NCBI GenBank assembly: GCA_018268255.1 | Contig: JAFDWX010000003.1 | Span: forward strand, 209,740 to 273,739 | Direction of reading: 5' to 3' | DNA from: Armatimonadota bacterium | GTDB taxonomy: Bacteria; Armatimonadota; Fimbriimonadia; Fimbriimonadales; Fimbriimonadaceae | Length of the DNA: 64,000 nt | Shown here: positions 40,804-49,791 of the stretch, piece after piece | Position numbering within the stretch: position 1 is the first letter of the stretch | Layout of the letters: every line of letters starts with the position of its first letter | The notes under the pieces: model-generated | Told to the model about the DNA's origin: nothing | Seen by the model: only the letters and a program-made list of their open reading frames with translations | Database searches by the model: none | Made by a program: the position numbers and the translations under genes

Positions 40804-42198
40804 GTCGCTGGCAACGCCTGAGATCGTGAGACGGCCGGCTCCCTCGAAGTTGAGGGGGCCACGCCAATAGTCAGGCAGCTCTGGTGAAAGCTTGATCCGC
40901 ACATCCTCCAAAGAAAGCTCATCAACATTTACCGCATCGATGGCCCATCGGTCGCGCTTTTGAACTCCTTCTGCCGGAGTCATGGCTGGTCGAATGTCGA
41001 TGTTTCCGCCAACGAGTGGGGTCATGGGAGAAGGTTCTATTGACAGGGTCAATCCGCTGAACTGAACATCCCGGATCAGACCCAGGTCCTCTGCCCACAG
41101 AAACACACCGTTCTCGGCATGAGCCTGGATGTTTGAAAACCGAATACGCTCGATCGTTCCTGGCTCAAACGGAACTAAACCATCACCATGTGAGAAGCGT
41201 GTCGAGGAGACATGGATCGCTTCGCCGATTCCCCACCAAAGGTTGTCTTGGAGGAACGACTCCACATAGATGTTGCTGAACGAAATGTCCCGCACGTTCC
41301 CTCTCATCCGAGCGCACACGTTGATGCCGCGGTTGCAGCGACGGAGGACCAAGTTGCTAAAGGTGCAGCGTTCCACATCGCGCTCGCCCCAGCCTACGCG
41401 GATACCGCTTGATTTGGAACTCAGAACGCAGTTCGTGACGACAACGTCGGAGCAGCTCTCGCGCGAAGCCGGTACAGCCGAACCGAAATGGGGTTCAGAT
41501 TGAATCCCTGTAACGGCGACTGCATCGTCGCCTGCCTCGATGTGGCAATCGCTGATGCGAACGTTGCAACTCCCGTTAATGTGGATTCCATCGTTGTTGG
41601 GGATGGGTTCTCGATTGAGTATCTCAACGCCACGGACGGTAACGCCATCGCAATCGGCGAACTGGACTGTCCAGAATGGCGAATTCCGGATAGTGACTGA
41701 ATCGAGGTTCACCTTTCGGCACCCGGAGAAAATCATGAGATTTCCGGGCCGAACGGGCATGACGCAAGGGCCTTCTTCATGAACTTCCTTGATCGCCAGG
41801 TGGTGGGAAACTCCTTGCCGAGTCGCCGCTGGGTCCCACCCGGAGACTCCATGGGTTCGAGTCGGATCAGCAAAGCTCATTCCGTTTCCATCGATCACGC
41901 CCTGGCCTGTCATCGAGATCGACTCGCAATCCCGCGCATACATCATGCCGATGAGCGTGCCGTCGTCGCCAAAGCGATACTTTTCGATATCTGGATGGCC
42001 TAGAAGCGTCGTTCCGGCGGGAATCTCCATTGCCACGTTCGACCGAAGGCGCAGGCCTGCAATCAGATAGGTGCCGGGACCGAACGTGAGCTTTCCTCCT
42101 CCCCCCTGACTCAGCCGATCCACCGCGGATTGGATGGAAGGGGTCGCATCGGCGTTGGGAGAAACATTCTCGATGATAACTTCGGCTCGGGAACTCAT
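40786..42198 (-). CDS. GH28-like polygalacturonase family protein
   Basis: This 470-aa right-handed beta-helix protein resembles GH28 pectin hydrolases: GGGGKLTFGPGTYLIAGL, SITMTGQGVIDGNG-type SISMTGQGVIDGNG, RNSPFWTVQFADC, the NNDGIHING aspartate (for canonical NTD) and AGDDAVAV (DD pair). The expected GHG motif is replaced by SSGIRVG, so one catalytic-site element is missing or shifted. No signal peptide is visible, suggesting intracellular oligosaccharide cleavage or a wrong start. Other beta-helix families, including rhamnogalacturonases, are possible. Confidence 0.78.
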   Translation of the reverse strand: MSSRAEVIIENVSPNADATPSIQSAVDRLSQGGGGKLTFGPGTYLIAGLRLRSNVAMEIPAGTTLLGHPDIEKYRFGDDGTLIGMMYARDCESISMTGQGVIDGNGMSFADPTRTHGVSGWDPAATRQGVSHHLAIKEVHEEGPCVMPVRPGNLMIFSGCRKVNLDSVTIRNSPFWTVQFADCDGVTVRGVEILNREPIPNNDGIHINGSCNVRISDCHIEAGDDAVAVTGIQSEPHFGSAVPASRESCSDVVVTNCVLSSKSSGIRVGWGERDVERCTFSNLVLRRCNRGINVCARMRGNVRDISFSNIYVESFLQDNLWWGIGEAIHVSSTRFSHGDGLVPFEPGTIERIRFSNIQAHAENGVFLWAEDLGLIRDVQFSGLTLSIEPSPMTPLVGGNIDIRPAMTPAEGVQKRDRWAIDAVNVDELSLEDVRIKLSPELPDYWRGPLNFEGAGRLTISGVASDSMARV

Positions 42199-42253
42199 AA
42201 TTGCGTTCTACAATATTAGCGTCGGGCATGGGGTGCCCATCGGGAAATCGCTG

Positions 42254-42769
42254 ATGAATGACACGTTGGAACAGGCACTTACGGCGAAACAAGCTTCGCG
42301 TGAGTATTTACTCAAACACTTTGCTGGAATGGATGGAGAGCAGTGGCATTTCAAGCCGTTTGCTGAATGTAAGTCGCCATTCGAAACCTTGCAGCATTTG
42401 GTCATCGATGACCTCTCGGCGATCGAATCGCTGAAGACTGGATCAGAGCCAGACTACGAGTCTTACAAACCCTTGGTAGGTTCTGTCGATGATCTTCTAG
42501 GTGCTCTCAAGGCATCCCACGAACAACTTTTGGCTGTAATTGCCAACCGATATCCTAACCCGGAGGAAGGCACTCCAATTTGCATCTGGGGAACTCAGTA
42601 TCCGTTTCGATCTGGAGTGGCCTGGCTGTCCTCCGAAGACTGCTATCACGCCGGACAAATAGCCTACATTCGCATGGCGAACGACCCAAGTTGGGACTAC
42701 TACCAAGCCATCTACGGAATGTCTTTCACCGATGTGATTGGGTCGGAACACCAAAGAATCAACCCGTAA
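42254..42769 (+). CDS. DinB/YfiT-like four-helix protein
   Basis: The 171-aa protein (start at MNDTLEQALTAKQASREYLL, since the frame before it covers the divergent promoter) has the DinB-like helix-bundle outline: KQASREYLLKHFAGMDGEQWHFKP, SPFETLQHLVIDDLSAIESL with a metal-type histidine, and SEDCYHAGQIAYIRMAN near the end with a second H/D pair. Family members are metal-binding proteins, some of them thiol-dependent transferases. Function here is unknown. It overlaps the convergent PEP-CTERM gene by 11 bp. Confidence 0.72.
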   Translation: MNDTLEQALTAKQASREYLLKHFAGMDGEQWHFKPFAECKSPFETLQHLVIDDLSAIESLKTGSEPDYESYKPLVGSVDDLLGALKASHEQLLAVIANRYPNPEEGTPICIWGTQYPFRSGVAWLSSEDCYHAGQIAYIRMANDPSWDYYQAIYGMSFTDVIGSEHQRINP

Positions 42770-43607
42770 GAGAATTCTGGATGGATGATTTGCGCCTGCG
42801 CAGGACGACCCCCGCAAGTCCCATCGCAAGAGCCGCAGTCGAAACTGGTTCGGGCACTGCCAAAAAGCCTGTTCCCGCTCCGGTCACCCCAGTCACGGTG
42901 GCCTGGGATGTAAATGCCCCAGTCGTATGGTTCAGGAGGCCGATTTTCATGGTGCTCGATGACGAGTCTTGGCGAAGGGCGGCATAGAGGCTCCCCCCGT
43001 AGAACTCAATTCCATTGTTGGAGAACCCAGGGCTGGTGCTCCCTACGACTGAGGATCCTCCTGAGGGAGTCCACCGGTAAAGTCGGTTATTTGTGGAATC
43101 CGTAAAGTAGAAGAGACTGTCGGTTGAGCTATACGCCAAACCTCCACATCCAGCTACGTTTACCCCTGTACTGTAACTTTGAACGCTGTTCCCAGTAAGT
43201 GGGTCAAAGCGAAAAATGGTGATGGGAGCCTGGGAATCTTCCACTCCCCACATCTGTCCCTCTGCAAAGACGAGTGATCCAATTCCGTGGTTCAACGATC
43301 CGATCGGTGTGAGTGTGGCTGCGCCAAATGGATTGTTGAGTTTGTAGATTTGGTAACGCGAATTGGTGGCTGTCGTGGCACACGCGATGATGTCACCTTC
43401 GGATGCACCCGGTAGGCTAATGCCAGCTGGGAGCACCGTGAGTGATTGGATGCCTGCAGAAAGCGTGGCAGATGAGTAGACGTTGCCGTCCGAATCAGCA
43501 CGGAAGAGCTTTGCGCCATCGGTTGCGAGAAACATGACTCCGTGCGAAAAGCACACAGATGTGGCGACGCTGCTGACGAACGATGTTGTACGAAGAAAAC
43601 GCCTCAT
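42759..43607 (-). CDS. PEP-CTERM beta-propeller-like secreted protein
   Basis: The 282-aa protein has a signal peptide-like start (MRRFLRTTSFVSSVATSVCF), a Ser/Gly/Thr-rich beta body with repeating short strands (FRADSDGNVYSS, YRWTPSGGSSVVGSTS, FRFDPLTGN) that look like propeller blades, and a PEP-CTERM tail: VPEPVSTAALAMGLAGVVLRRRK followed by a 9-residue tail (SSIQNSLTG). It is the fourth of five PEP-CTERM proteins in the window. Location is probably outside the cell after processing. Confidence 0.82.
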   Translation of the reverse strand: MRRFLRTTSFVSSVATSVCFSHGVMFLATDGAKLFRADSDGNVYSSATLSAGIQSLTVLPAGISLPGASEGDIIACATTATNSRYQIYKLNNPFGAATLTPIGSLNHGIGSLVFAEGQMWGVEDSQAPITIFRFDPLTGNSVQSYSTGVNVAGCGGLAYSSTDSLFYFTDSTNNRLYRWTPSGGSSVVGSTSPGFSNNGIEFYGGSLYAALRQDSSSSTMKIGLLNHTTGAFTSQATVTGVTGAGTGFLAVPEPVSTAALAMGLAGVVLRRRKSSIQNSLTG

Positions 43608-43870
43608 AGAACCCTCAAGAAGGACATTCTACTACCGTTTTAAGCAGAAATATGATGAAACTTTGGAGAGTAAATGGCATCCCAATATTTCTGTCAGGGA
43701 TGTTGGCTCACCTTGGTAGCTGGCGAGTGTGTGCATTTAAGGGAGAGTTGGTGCAGACGAGGAAGCGAAAAAGCCTTGACTCACCGCCTATCCTGAAAGT
43801 CGGCACGCCACCGATGGATCATGCGAGTCCACACGCTATGTGGCATTATGCGCCCTGGTATGGTTTTGAC

Positions 43871-45247
43871 ATGAGTCGGCGCAGGAAGCTCTCAACTCCA
43901 GGTTATTGCATTGTCGCTCTGGCTCTCGCAAATGGTTTAGCCATGGCCCGATTGCAAAATCCGCAGGAACTCACCGACGAGCAGCGTTCGGCGCAAAAGC
44001 AAAACACCAATCCTTTGATCTCTTCCAAGCTGCGGCTCAGTGAAGCCGATTTGAAGTGGTGGCGAGAGGCTCGTGTGGGCATGTTCATTCACTGGGGGCT
44101 GTACGCGATTCCGGGCGAAGGCGAGTGGGCGATGCACAACAAAAAGATCCCTGCTGACCAGTACGCCAAGCTTGCTGCACAGTTCAAGGCTTCCAAATTC
44201 GATGCGAAGCAATGGGTGGAAGTAGCGAAGTCTGGCCACATGAAGTACATGGTATTGACCGCGCGGCACCATGATGGTTTTGCGTTGTGGGACAGTCCTT
44301 CGAGTTTCCAGAACTTCACCTCGATGACCTCGGCTGCTCACCGCGACTTCGTGAAGGAGTACGCAGACGCAGCACGAAAGGCAGGGATGAAAGTCGGGAT
44401 CTACTACTCGCCGATGGACTGGCGTTTCCCCGGCTATTTCAAGCCACATGAGTTGGCCGAAAACGCGCAGTTGATGAAGGCGCAGTGCTACGGCCAAGTT
44501 CGTGAGCTTATGACGAATTACGGCAAAATCGATATCCTTTGGTACGACGGCGGTTGGCTGGCCCATCAGGGAACGGATGCCGATGCTGCCTGGCTGTGGG
44601 ACCCAATCCGGCTCAACACGATGGTGCGGAAACTTCAGCCAAAGGCTGTGATTAGCCCGCGTTCAGGATGGGAAGGAGACTTTTCAGCGGAAGAGGGAAG
44701 TTTTGAGAGTACCGGACCGATCCGTACTTCTCCTTGGGAAAAGTGCTTCAGCCTGGGCGCAAGTTGGGGATATACGAAGGATTCCTCAACCATGCCACTG
44801 TCCTCCGTTCTCCGATGCCTGGTCAGTGCAGTGGTCCGGGACGGGAACGTCCTGATCAATGTCGGGCCAGATCCTGACGGAGCCATCCCGCCAGGTCAAG
44901 CGAGTCGCATCGCCGAGTTGGGTCGTTGGTTCGACCGATCCGGGAGCAGTGTTTTTGGCACTCGAGGCGGACCCATTCAGCCGATTGATGGTGTGTGCGG
45001 GACGACCTACCGGGGTGACCTTGTCTACGTTCATCTTTTGGACTGGGACGGGAAGAAAATCCAGCTGCCAGCAATGCCGAGCAAGGTCATCGCTAAGCGG
45101 GTGTTAACGGGAGGAGACGTAAAAGTAGATGCGGACCAGCACCATACTTGGATCTTTTCGAATCGGGACACAGCTTGGCCGACCGATACCATTGTCGAAC
45201 TGCGACTAGCCGAGCCCGTGGCCGTGCAGCCGGACCTTAAGCGTTAG
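43871..45247 (+). CDS. GH29 alpha-L-fucosidase
   Basis: I start at MSRRRKLSTPGYCIVALALANGLAMA, a signal peptide; the open frame extends back to 43652 without support. The 458-aa protein shows the GH29 pattern: WWREARVGMFIHWGLYAIPG, VLTARHHDGFALWDSP, GIYYSPMDW, and the catalytic nucleophile aspartate in DILWYDGGW (D226). Later comes LVSAVVRDGNVLINVGPDPDG. It would release alpha-linked fucose from plant or host-type glycans outside the cytoplasm. It lies far from the GH95 fucosidase, so they are not one operon. Confidence 0.93.
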   Translation: MSRRRKLSTPGYCIVALALANGLAMARLQNPQELTDEQRSAQKQNTNPLISSKLRLSEADLKWWREARVGMFIHWGLYAIPGEGEWAMHNKKIPADQYAKLAAQFKASKFDAKQWVEVAKSGHMKYMVLTARHHDGFALWDSPSSFQNFTSMTSAAHRDFVKEYADAARKAGMKVGIYYSPMDWRFPGYFKPHELAENAQLMKAQCYGQVRELMTNYGKIDILWYDGGWLAHQGTDADAAWLWDPIRLNTMVRKLQPKAVISPRSGWEGDFSAEEGSFESTGPIRTSPWEKCFSLGASWGYTKDSSTMPLSSVLRCLVSAVVRDGNVLINVGPDPDGAIPPGQASRIAELGRWFDRSGSSVFGTRGGPIQPIDGVCGTTYRGDLVYVHLLDWDGKKIQLPAMPSKVIAKRVLTGGDVKVDADQHHTWIFSNRDTAWPTDTIVELRLAEPVAVQPDLKR

Positions 45248-45308
45248 CGAAAAATCGTACATCGTTGGATGGGTTCAGCGAACAGAAGTACGTGTTTGGT
45301 GACTGAAC

Positions 45309-45779
45309 TTAGTTTTGGGAGGCGGCTATTTTAAGCCACGGTTCGATTGCGGAACGAATCCGGGAGACGACATCGTCTGGGGCAAGCAGGACCGGTCCTG
45401 GGGATTCATCATGCCAAACAAGTCCCATCCCACCTTCGACCCTTTCGAGCCGAGACAGATCATTGAAGCCGTATTCAGCAAACGCACAATCGAACAGCCC
45501 GCGACGATCTAGGAACTCAAGTGTCCCGCGCTCGAAGCCGATGACCACGCGGTAGAGTGAACGGACCTCTGTGATGGCAAGGATAGCTGCCGATAGCAAT
45601 GCACCGCCAAGCACAATTGCAGACACTGTCCCCAAGGCAGATTTGGAATTGAGGGCGTATACCGTTGCTGCAATCCAAAGGGGTGCCATCCCGATGGTTA
45701 TGCAGCGGAACACCTTAGAGTTTGGCCTTGCTTCGAACACGGCGACATTGGTATTGAATTCCCGCAGTGTCACTGTCAT
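45309..45779 (-). CDS. Hypothetical two-helix membrane protein
   Basis: The 156-aa protein (start MTVTLREF) has two close membrane segments (about residues 25-45 and 52-72) and a soluble C-terminal part with VVIGFERGTLEFLDRRGLFDCAFAEYGFNDLSRLERVEGG, which resembles the beta-strand core of PH-like membrane-associated domains. No motif identifies a function. It begins the accessory zone that reaches to tRNA-Ala(GGC). Confidence 0.55.
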   Translation of the reverse strand: MTVTLREFNTNVAVFEARPNSKVFRCITIGMAPLWIAATVYALNSKSALGTVSAIVLGGALLSAAILAITEVRSLYRVVIGFERGTLEFLDRRGLFDCAFAEYGFNDLSRLERVEGGMGLVWHDESPGPVLLAPDDVVSRIRSAIEPWLKIAASQN

Positions 45780-45803
45780 CCGGTCCACACCACCATTCTG
45801 CAC

Positions 45804-46084
45804 AGATTCAAGTCTATGGGAATAGACAGGAGCGGCTGACGATCAGATCACTGAAGCGCGTCCATTGCATTTCTTGACTGAAGGCGTTCTGCACGTGTCG
45901 GAGAAAGACAACTCCGACAGCTCGAAATTCGGCGGTAAAGTGAGCTTGTGCCAGTTCGAGAAGATGGTTGAGGGTCCCTCTGCCCTTTCGCCAAAGTTTG
46001 GTCTGATCGCCCAACGTGGCCCCTATGCAATTGCTTTGGCCAATTCGGTGACCAATGGTTCCACAATAGTAACCAAGACCAATA
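45804..46084. other. Intergenic stretch with a possible minus-strand gene fragment
   Basis: No convincing complete gene is visible. On the minus strand an open frame of 66 codons from 46014 (MGDQTKLWRKGRGTLNHLL, ending VSRSCLFP) continues upstream without a start as GHRIGQSNCIGATLGDQ. It could be the C-terminal remnant of a broken gene. I cannot assign a family. Confidence 0.35.
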
Positions 46085-46612
46085 ATGGACCAGGACAGGT
46101 ATCCGCGAGAGTACGCTCATCTGGTGAGGGATGCGCTCGTCGCAGCTCTCCCCTGGGTACGCGATTGCATCGCCGTGAACCCTGAAGTAGGAAACTTCAT
46201 AACTGAACTGAAGATTGAAATTCCGCCCGTTCATCCGGAAATCGATGATCCGCTTGTTATTGAAACATCACACGACCCACTAGGCAGGTGGGCTCCTGAG
46301 ATCGAGCTTTACTGGTCACTATGGAACATCGACCTTGTACAGATCGAAACGGATCCAGCGGTACATCTCGCTGCAACTGTAGGATCATTGAAGGGCTTTC
46401 TGGCGGAAGAGAGCGCCGGTTATAAGGCATGGTCCGAAGGCAAGCTCACATGCGGCGGGTCCGTTGTTCCCGCATCCGAAGAGCCCTTTCCCCTTTGTAA
46501 GGCTGACAAGATCGTAGTCCGGTCGTGGAGAGGCACCTTCGATAGAGAATTGTTCGGCTCTTGGCCCGGATGGCCTGAGGACCCCAACGACCCATTCTAC
46601 AAAACGCAGTAG
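46085..46612 (+). CDS. Hypothetical protein, 175 aa
   Basis: The soluble, acidic protein has no signal peptide. It reads ALPWVRDCIAVNPEVGNFITELKIEIPP, then LGRWAPEIELYWSLWNIDLV, and ends WPGWPEDPNDPFYKTQ. Composition and length are like many small immunity-type or orphan proteins of accessory regions, but no toxin partner is next to it and I recognise no domain. Treated as a probable real gene because of its length and ordered composition. Confidence 0.55.
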   Translation: MDQDRYPREYAHLVRDALVAALPWVRDCIAVNPEVGNFITELKIEIPPVHPEIDDPLVIETSHDPLGRWAPEIELYWSLWNIDLVQIETDPAVHLAATVGSLKGFLAEESAGYKAWSEGKLTCGGSVVPASEEPFPLCKADKIVVRSWRGTFDRELFGSWPGWPEDPNDPFYKTQ

Positions 46613-46774
46613 GGTTAAGAGAATGCCTCGATTCCCACGCAAGCAAAGCTACGCACACATGCCGATTTCCCAGTTGTGGCATGCCCGATCGTATTACCGC
46701 CATCCACAGCATCTTTACTGGAATTGAATGCCCCAAAACTATAGGCGGTAGAGGACTGATGTATAGTGCTTTTT

Positions 46775-47431
46775 ATGCGGCATCTTCAATTTTTCTGTCT
46801 GTTGACGGCATGCGGTATAGCTCACGCGCAGAGCGTCGGTCCGTCCCCTTATCTCAAGGCAGCTGATAGCCCTTGGAACAGCTTGACTTGGAGTTACCAC
46901 TACCTGGAAGACTTTGAGGATGGCCTTCTCAACGTTCCGGGAGTCACAAAAGATCAGGGAAATGTTTATGGTCCTGCCTTCAATACGGACTCTGTGGATG
47001 CAGATGATGGGACTATCGACGGGTTTGGCATCGATGGCCACAGCTTTTTCCATGTTAGCGGTCCCGAGGGCATTACGTTCACCTTTGATGCGGGAATTTT
47101 GGGCTCACTCCCGACACGCGCCGGCCTGGTCTGGACCGATGGAACCGATGACATCACCTTTGAAGCTTGGGATCAGAATGGCGTATCCCTAGGCAAGGTG
47201 AACGGATACCACGCTGATGGCAGTACTTTGGGAACGACGGGCGATGATCGTTTTTACGGTTGGGTTAACGCCGACGGCATTTCCAAGATGAAGATCACCA
47301 ACTCTGGCGGAGGAATCGAAGTCGATCACCTGCAGTATGGAATTTCAACCGTGCCGGAACCGTTCTCGGCTTCAGTGCTGTGCGCAGGCATGATCGGGTT
47401 ACTGCGGCGCAAGCGTATTGGGGCTCGGTAA
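46775..47431 (+). CDS. PEP-CTERM secreted protein
   Basis: The 218-aa protein (ATG at 46775, MRHLQFFCLLTACGIAHAQ signal peptide; a GTG nine bases earlier is an alternative) has an acidic beta-rich body (HYLEDFEDGLLNVPGVT, DSVDADDGTIDGFGIDGHS, RAGLVWTDGTDDITFEAWD) that resembles other Fimbriimonadia/Planctomycete-type secreted proteins, and a tail VPEPFSASVLCAGMIGLLRRKR. No SD is evident and TATAGT lies only 8-13 bp upstream, so the mRNA may be nearly leaderless. It is the fifth PEP-CTERM protein of the window. Confidence 0.8.
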   Translation: MRHLQFFCLLTACGIAHAQSVGPSPYLKAADSPWNSLTWSYHYLEDFEDGLLNVPGVTKDQGNVYGPAFNTDSVDADDGTIDGFGIDGHSFFHVSGPEGITFTFDAGILGSLPTRAGLVWTDGTDDITFEAWDQNGVSLGKVNGYHADGSTLGTTGDDRFYGWVNADGISKMKITNSGGGIEVDHLQYGISTVPEPFSASVLCAGMIGLLRRKRIGAR

Positions 47432-47747
47432 GAAAACGGGATTGTTCTCCTGAGTGATTGCGGAGCACTGAGAGTTAATAGGACTTCAACCCCCTTAGTC
47501 CGGCTCTTTTGTCTTGTTGAAACGCTCGCCCGAAATGGATCTCAATCGGAACCCCAAGGTCGGGGTTCCGCGGCAATCAAGTCTGCCAAGTTCTCGGTAC
47601 CACTCACCTCAGGGTGCATCGAAATACCAAAAGTACAGCACGACAAATACCCTCTTTGGGCGTGAGTGGAGTTGGTTAACTCTAGTCCGAAAATACTCGG
47701 TCTTCGGCAGACAAGGAATTTGTCAACGCGAAAGTTTGTTCACTGCA
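47432..47747. other. Gene-poor stretch with repeat fragment and hairpin
   Basis: This 316-bp stretch has no supported gene; an open frame through its second half has no start signal or coding character. It holds CCCCCTTAGTCC (47490-47501), identical to part of the REP-like element at 13711-13722. It also has a perfect 9-bp inverted repeat with CGGAACCCC (47547-47555) and GGGGTTCCG (47562-47570). No T-run follows the hairpin. Confidence 0.5.
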
Positions 47748-48395
47748 ATGGACAAGCTTCAAATGGAATTTCCGCACAAAGAGGAAAATTGCCTCAATGG
47801 CCCCCTCATCTTCAGCATCATATCAGGGGTCACACTTCTTGGCTGTCTTACTTTTCAGTGGGATATTGTCGATGCAGTTACCCCGTTTTTAGCTTTGCCG
47901 GTTATTGGGCTGGCGTATCTGATAGCAATTATCGGCGCACTCGTGGCAGGAATACACGCGGTTCGGATGAGTGGAAAAGGAGGCTCAGCCTTCGCACCGC
48001 TATCGGTTTCGATGGGTACATTCCTCCTAGTTCTCATAATTCCTTTCACCTATCTTTGGATATCGGCTAATTTCCATATGAAAAAGGGGTTTCGAGAACA
48101 GGTTGTATCCGCGGTCCAGTCTGGAATCATCAAGCCCAATGTTTCTCACAATTCCAGCTTGATAGCTCTTCCAAGTGGGGCACATCTATCAAGCGGAGGT
48201 GACGAAATAGTCGTTGAGGGAGCATCAGGGAAGCAATTCGTGTTCTTCTTCACCTACAGAGGGATCCTAGACAACTACTCAGGATTTTTGTGGGTACCGG
48301 AAGGAAAGAGACCGGAGGGCTTTGCTGACTTTAGTGACCCTGGAACAGAGATCGTCCCTTATGGTGGGCACTGGTACTTTGTCGGCCATAAATAG
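47748..48395 (+). CDS. Hypothetical membrane protein, 215 aa
   Basis: The protein (start MDKLQMEFPHKEEN; the next ATG at 47763 is also possible) has four hydrophobic segments (about residues 18-35, 45-70, 85-108) and a soluble C-terminal part with SSLIALPSGAHLSSGGDEIVVEG, YRGILDNYSGFLWVP and VPYGGHWYFVGHK. It resembles small exported/membrane orphan proteins. An earlier open frame to 47514 has no support. Function unknown. Confidence 0.6.
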   Translation: MDKLQMEFPHKEENCLNGPLIFSIISGVTLLGCLTFQWDIVDAVTPFLALPVIGLAYLIAIIGALVAGIHAVRMSGKGGSAFAPLSVSMGTFLLVLIIPFTYLWISANFHMKKGFREQVVSAVQSGIIKPNVSHNSSLIALPSGAHLSSGGDEIVVEGASGKQFVFFFTYRGILDNYSGFLWVPEGKRPEGFADFSDPGTEIVPYGGHWYFVGHK

Positions 48396-48421
48396 TCGAT
48401 ACCGTCGTGCCGGGTGAACTA

Positions 48422-48463
48422 AGTTAGATGAGGATTAAGGGATCTAAACCTCTGACCTCTTCC
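48422..48463 (-). repeat. Decayed copy of the 3' end of tRNA-Ala(GGC), fragment 1
   Basis: On the plus strand, GATTAAGGGATCTAAACCTC and TGACCTCTTCC match the tRNA-Ala(GGC) stretch at 50951-50981 (GATTAGGGGATTCGAACCCC, TGACCTCTTCC) in the same orientation, 26 of 31 aligned bases, all differences being transitions. It covers the T-arm, variable region and 3' part of the anticodon arm, with degraded bases at the acceptor end. It marks the outer edge of the module at 48464-49713. Confidence 0.75.
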
Positions 48464-48476
48464 CTGGCTCTCAGGG

Positions 48477-48833
48477 CTACACTGTTTCGTATGGAATGAA
48501 CAAATCGCTTGTTACCGTTGAAATCAAAACAACACCAGATACTGCTAGTGCAAGCGCCGGAAGAATAGGGGAGGCACGGTCGATCCTTGCAGCATGTACC
48601 ATCCCGGATACCCACCATACGCAAGGGCTCGCGATCATCCCGGAGCTGTAGCAAAGCCAGAAACGAGGGTTGAGCGCGACTCTCCTCTCCCGAAGATATC
48701 TCATAATATGCACAGTCAACGTTAGGCCAACCAATCCGGCGCTCGCCACTAGACCGAATGAACTTTGATCCCTTCCGAAAAACAAACTTCCGACAGTGCC
48801 CATGAGGCGAAGTGTTTCTATAGCTCTGATCAT
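48477..48833 (-). CDS. Hypothetical membrane protein, 118 aa
   Basis: The protein has hydrophobic segments at about residues 10-45, 60-80 and 92-110, joined by a basic loop (MRYLRERRVALNPRFW). No motif is recognised. Its start overlaps the stop of the small upstream membrane ORF as ATGA, so they are likely co-translated. It is the last gene of the first tRNA-fragment module. Confidence 0.6.
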   Translation of the reverse strand: MIRAIETLRLMGTVGSLFFGRDQSSFGLVASAGLVGLTLTVHIMRYLRERRVALNPRFWLCYSSGMIASPCVWWVSGMVHAARIDRASPILPALALAVSGVVLISTVTSDLFIPYETV

Positions 48834-48931
48834 GGCAATGCACGTATATCGAGGATGAGGATCAGTAACGCCACGCCCAGAGATAAGATTCCGAAGAAGA
48901 TTGTCACGAGGGCAAAGATGATGAGCTTCAT
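48830..48931 (-). CDS. 33-aa single-helix membrane peptide
   Basis: I start at MKLIIFALVTIFFGILSLGVALLILILDI, almost entirely hydrophobic, which is the plausible coding part; the frame extends to 49018 without a better start. It overlaps the next gene by four bases (ATGA). Such small helices often pair with a partner membrane protein, here the 118-aa protein; that is an inference from the coupling. Confidence 0.5.
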   Translation of the reverse strand: MKLIIFALVTIFFGILSLGVALLILILDIRALP

Positions 48932-49077
48932 ATGCTCTGGAATTCTAAAAAGGTACATTAACCGCAAACTGGGCCTGAAGCAATCAGTGGATTGAGTTGA
49001 CATGCTGTTGGTCAACATGATGTGTAATCGCGCTAGCCGAACAGCATGGATTCTCTTCAGGCAATGAGAGTTTGGAT

Positions 49078-49503
49078 TTAACCATTTTCCCTAAGCCAGA
49101 GCTCTCTCCTTTGCTCCATGTATATTGATCGATTCTTAATATCGTCATTCGTAAAGCAGATGGAGATATCTGCCCATTCGGGCTCTTTTGGACCCCGTAG
49201 TTCCTCCATTGTCTTTCCGAAATGGGCCCTGGCAAACGCTTCCGCGCCAAACTGGGTTCCCAAAAGCACGAGATGGATTTCAGCATCCACCAGCCACGAA
49301 CCTATGGAAAGGTTGCATTTGGATGCATCGGATTCGGCAATATGGACCTGCAGCACAGAAGATCCGTAAGCTTCGTCTCTCTCGATGAGTCGATAGGGCA
49401 AAATCAACGAAAAGTCCTTAACGCGCAATCCCTCTTCCACGAGAATCCATCCCTGATCCGGAAGTTGGACACTTATTGGACTCAGCATGTTGTTGTTGCT
49501 CAT
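49078..49503 (-). CDS. Hypothetical protein, 141 aa
   Basis: A soluble, mildly acidic protein with WILVEEGLRVKDFSLILPYRLIERDEAYGSSVLQVHIAES (two blocks, residues about 18-57), DAEIHLVLLGTQFGAEAFARAHFGK and YMEQRRELWLRENG at the end. No family is recognised. It lies between the small membrane ORF and the second tRNA fragment, so it travels in the same module. Confidence 0.55.
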   Translation of the reverse strand: MSNNNMLSPISVQLPDQGWILVEEGLRVKDFSLILPYRLIERDEAYGSSVLQVHIAESDASKCNLSIGSWLVDAEIHLVLLGTQFGAEAFARAHFGKTMEELRGPKEPEWADISICFTNDDIKNRSIYMEQRRELWLRENG

Positions 49504-49713
49504 TTTCTGTTTGCCTCCCGAGAATTATGAACGAGGATCAAGTGGGGAGGAAACAGAGACCAAGCTCAACCTCGCGTCGCAATCAAAATCCATGGTTCGG
49601 ACTCATCGGGCTATGGGATGCTGCGTGTACGAACAGCTTCGTCGCTTGAAGTGCTCGACGATTCGGTACGGTCCTCGAGATTTACCGTCGGACCCGGTAT
49701 GACCAAAGAGAGC

Positions 49714-49746
49714 TTCGGTGGTGATTAGGTGATTTGAACCTCTGGG
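49714..49746 (-). repeat. Decayed copy of the 3' end of tRNA-Ala(GGC), fragment 2
   Basis: On the plus strand, GGTGGTGATTAGGTGATTTG and AACCTCTG match the tRNA 3' end (GGTGGAGATTAGGGGATTCG, AACCCCTG) with six mismatches in about 32 bases, in the same orientation. It keeps the acceptor 3' strand, part of the CCA end and the T-arm, then diverges. It separates the modules at 48464-49713 and 49747-50943, and falls within a 288-bp stretch with no gene. Confidence 0.75.
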
Positions 49747-49791
49747 TGATCCTTTGATGTAGATACTTTCAGCTTGCAAGTGTCCAGCCGG

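Noticed and set aside
47476-47500. Possible third tRNA-Ala(GGC) fragment
   Set aside because: The match (AGGACTTCAACCCCC) needs gaps; the exact 12-bp identity to the REP-like repeat is a better explanation.
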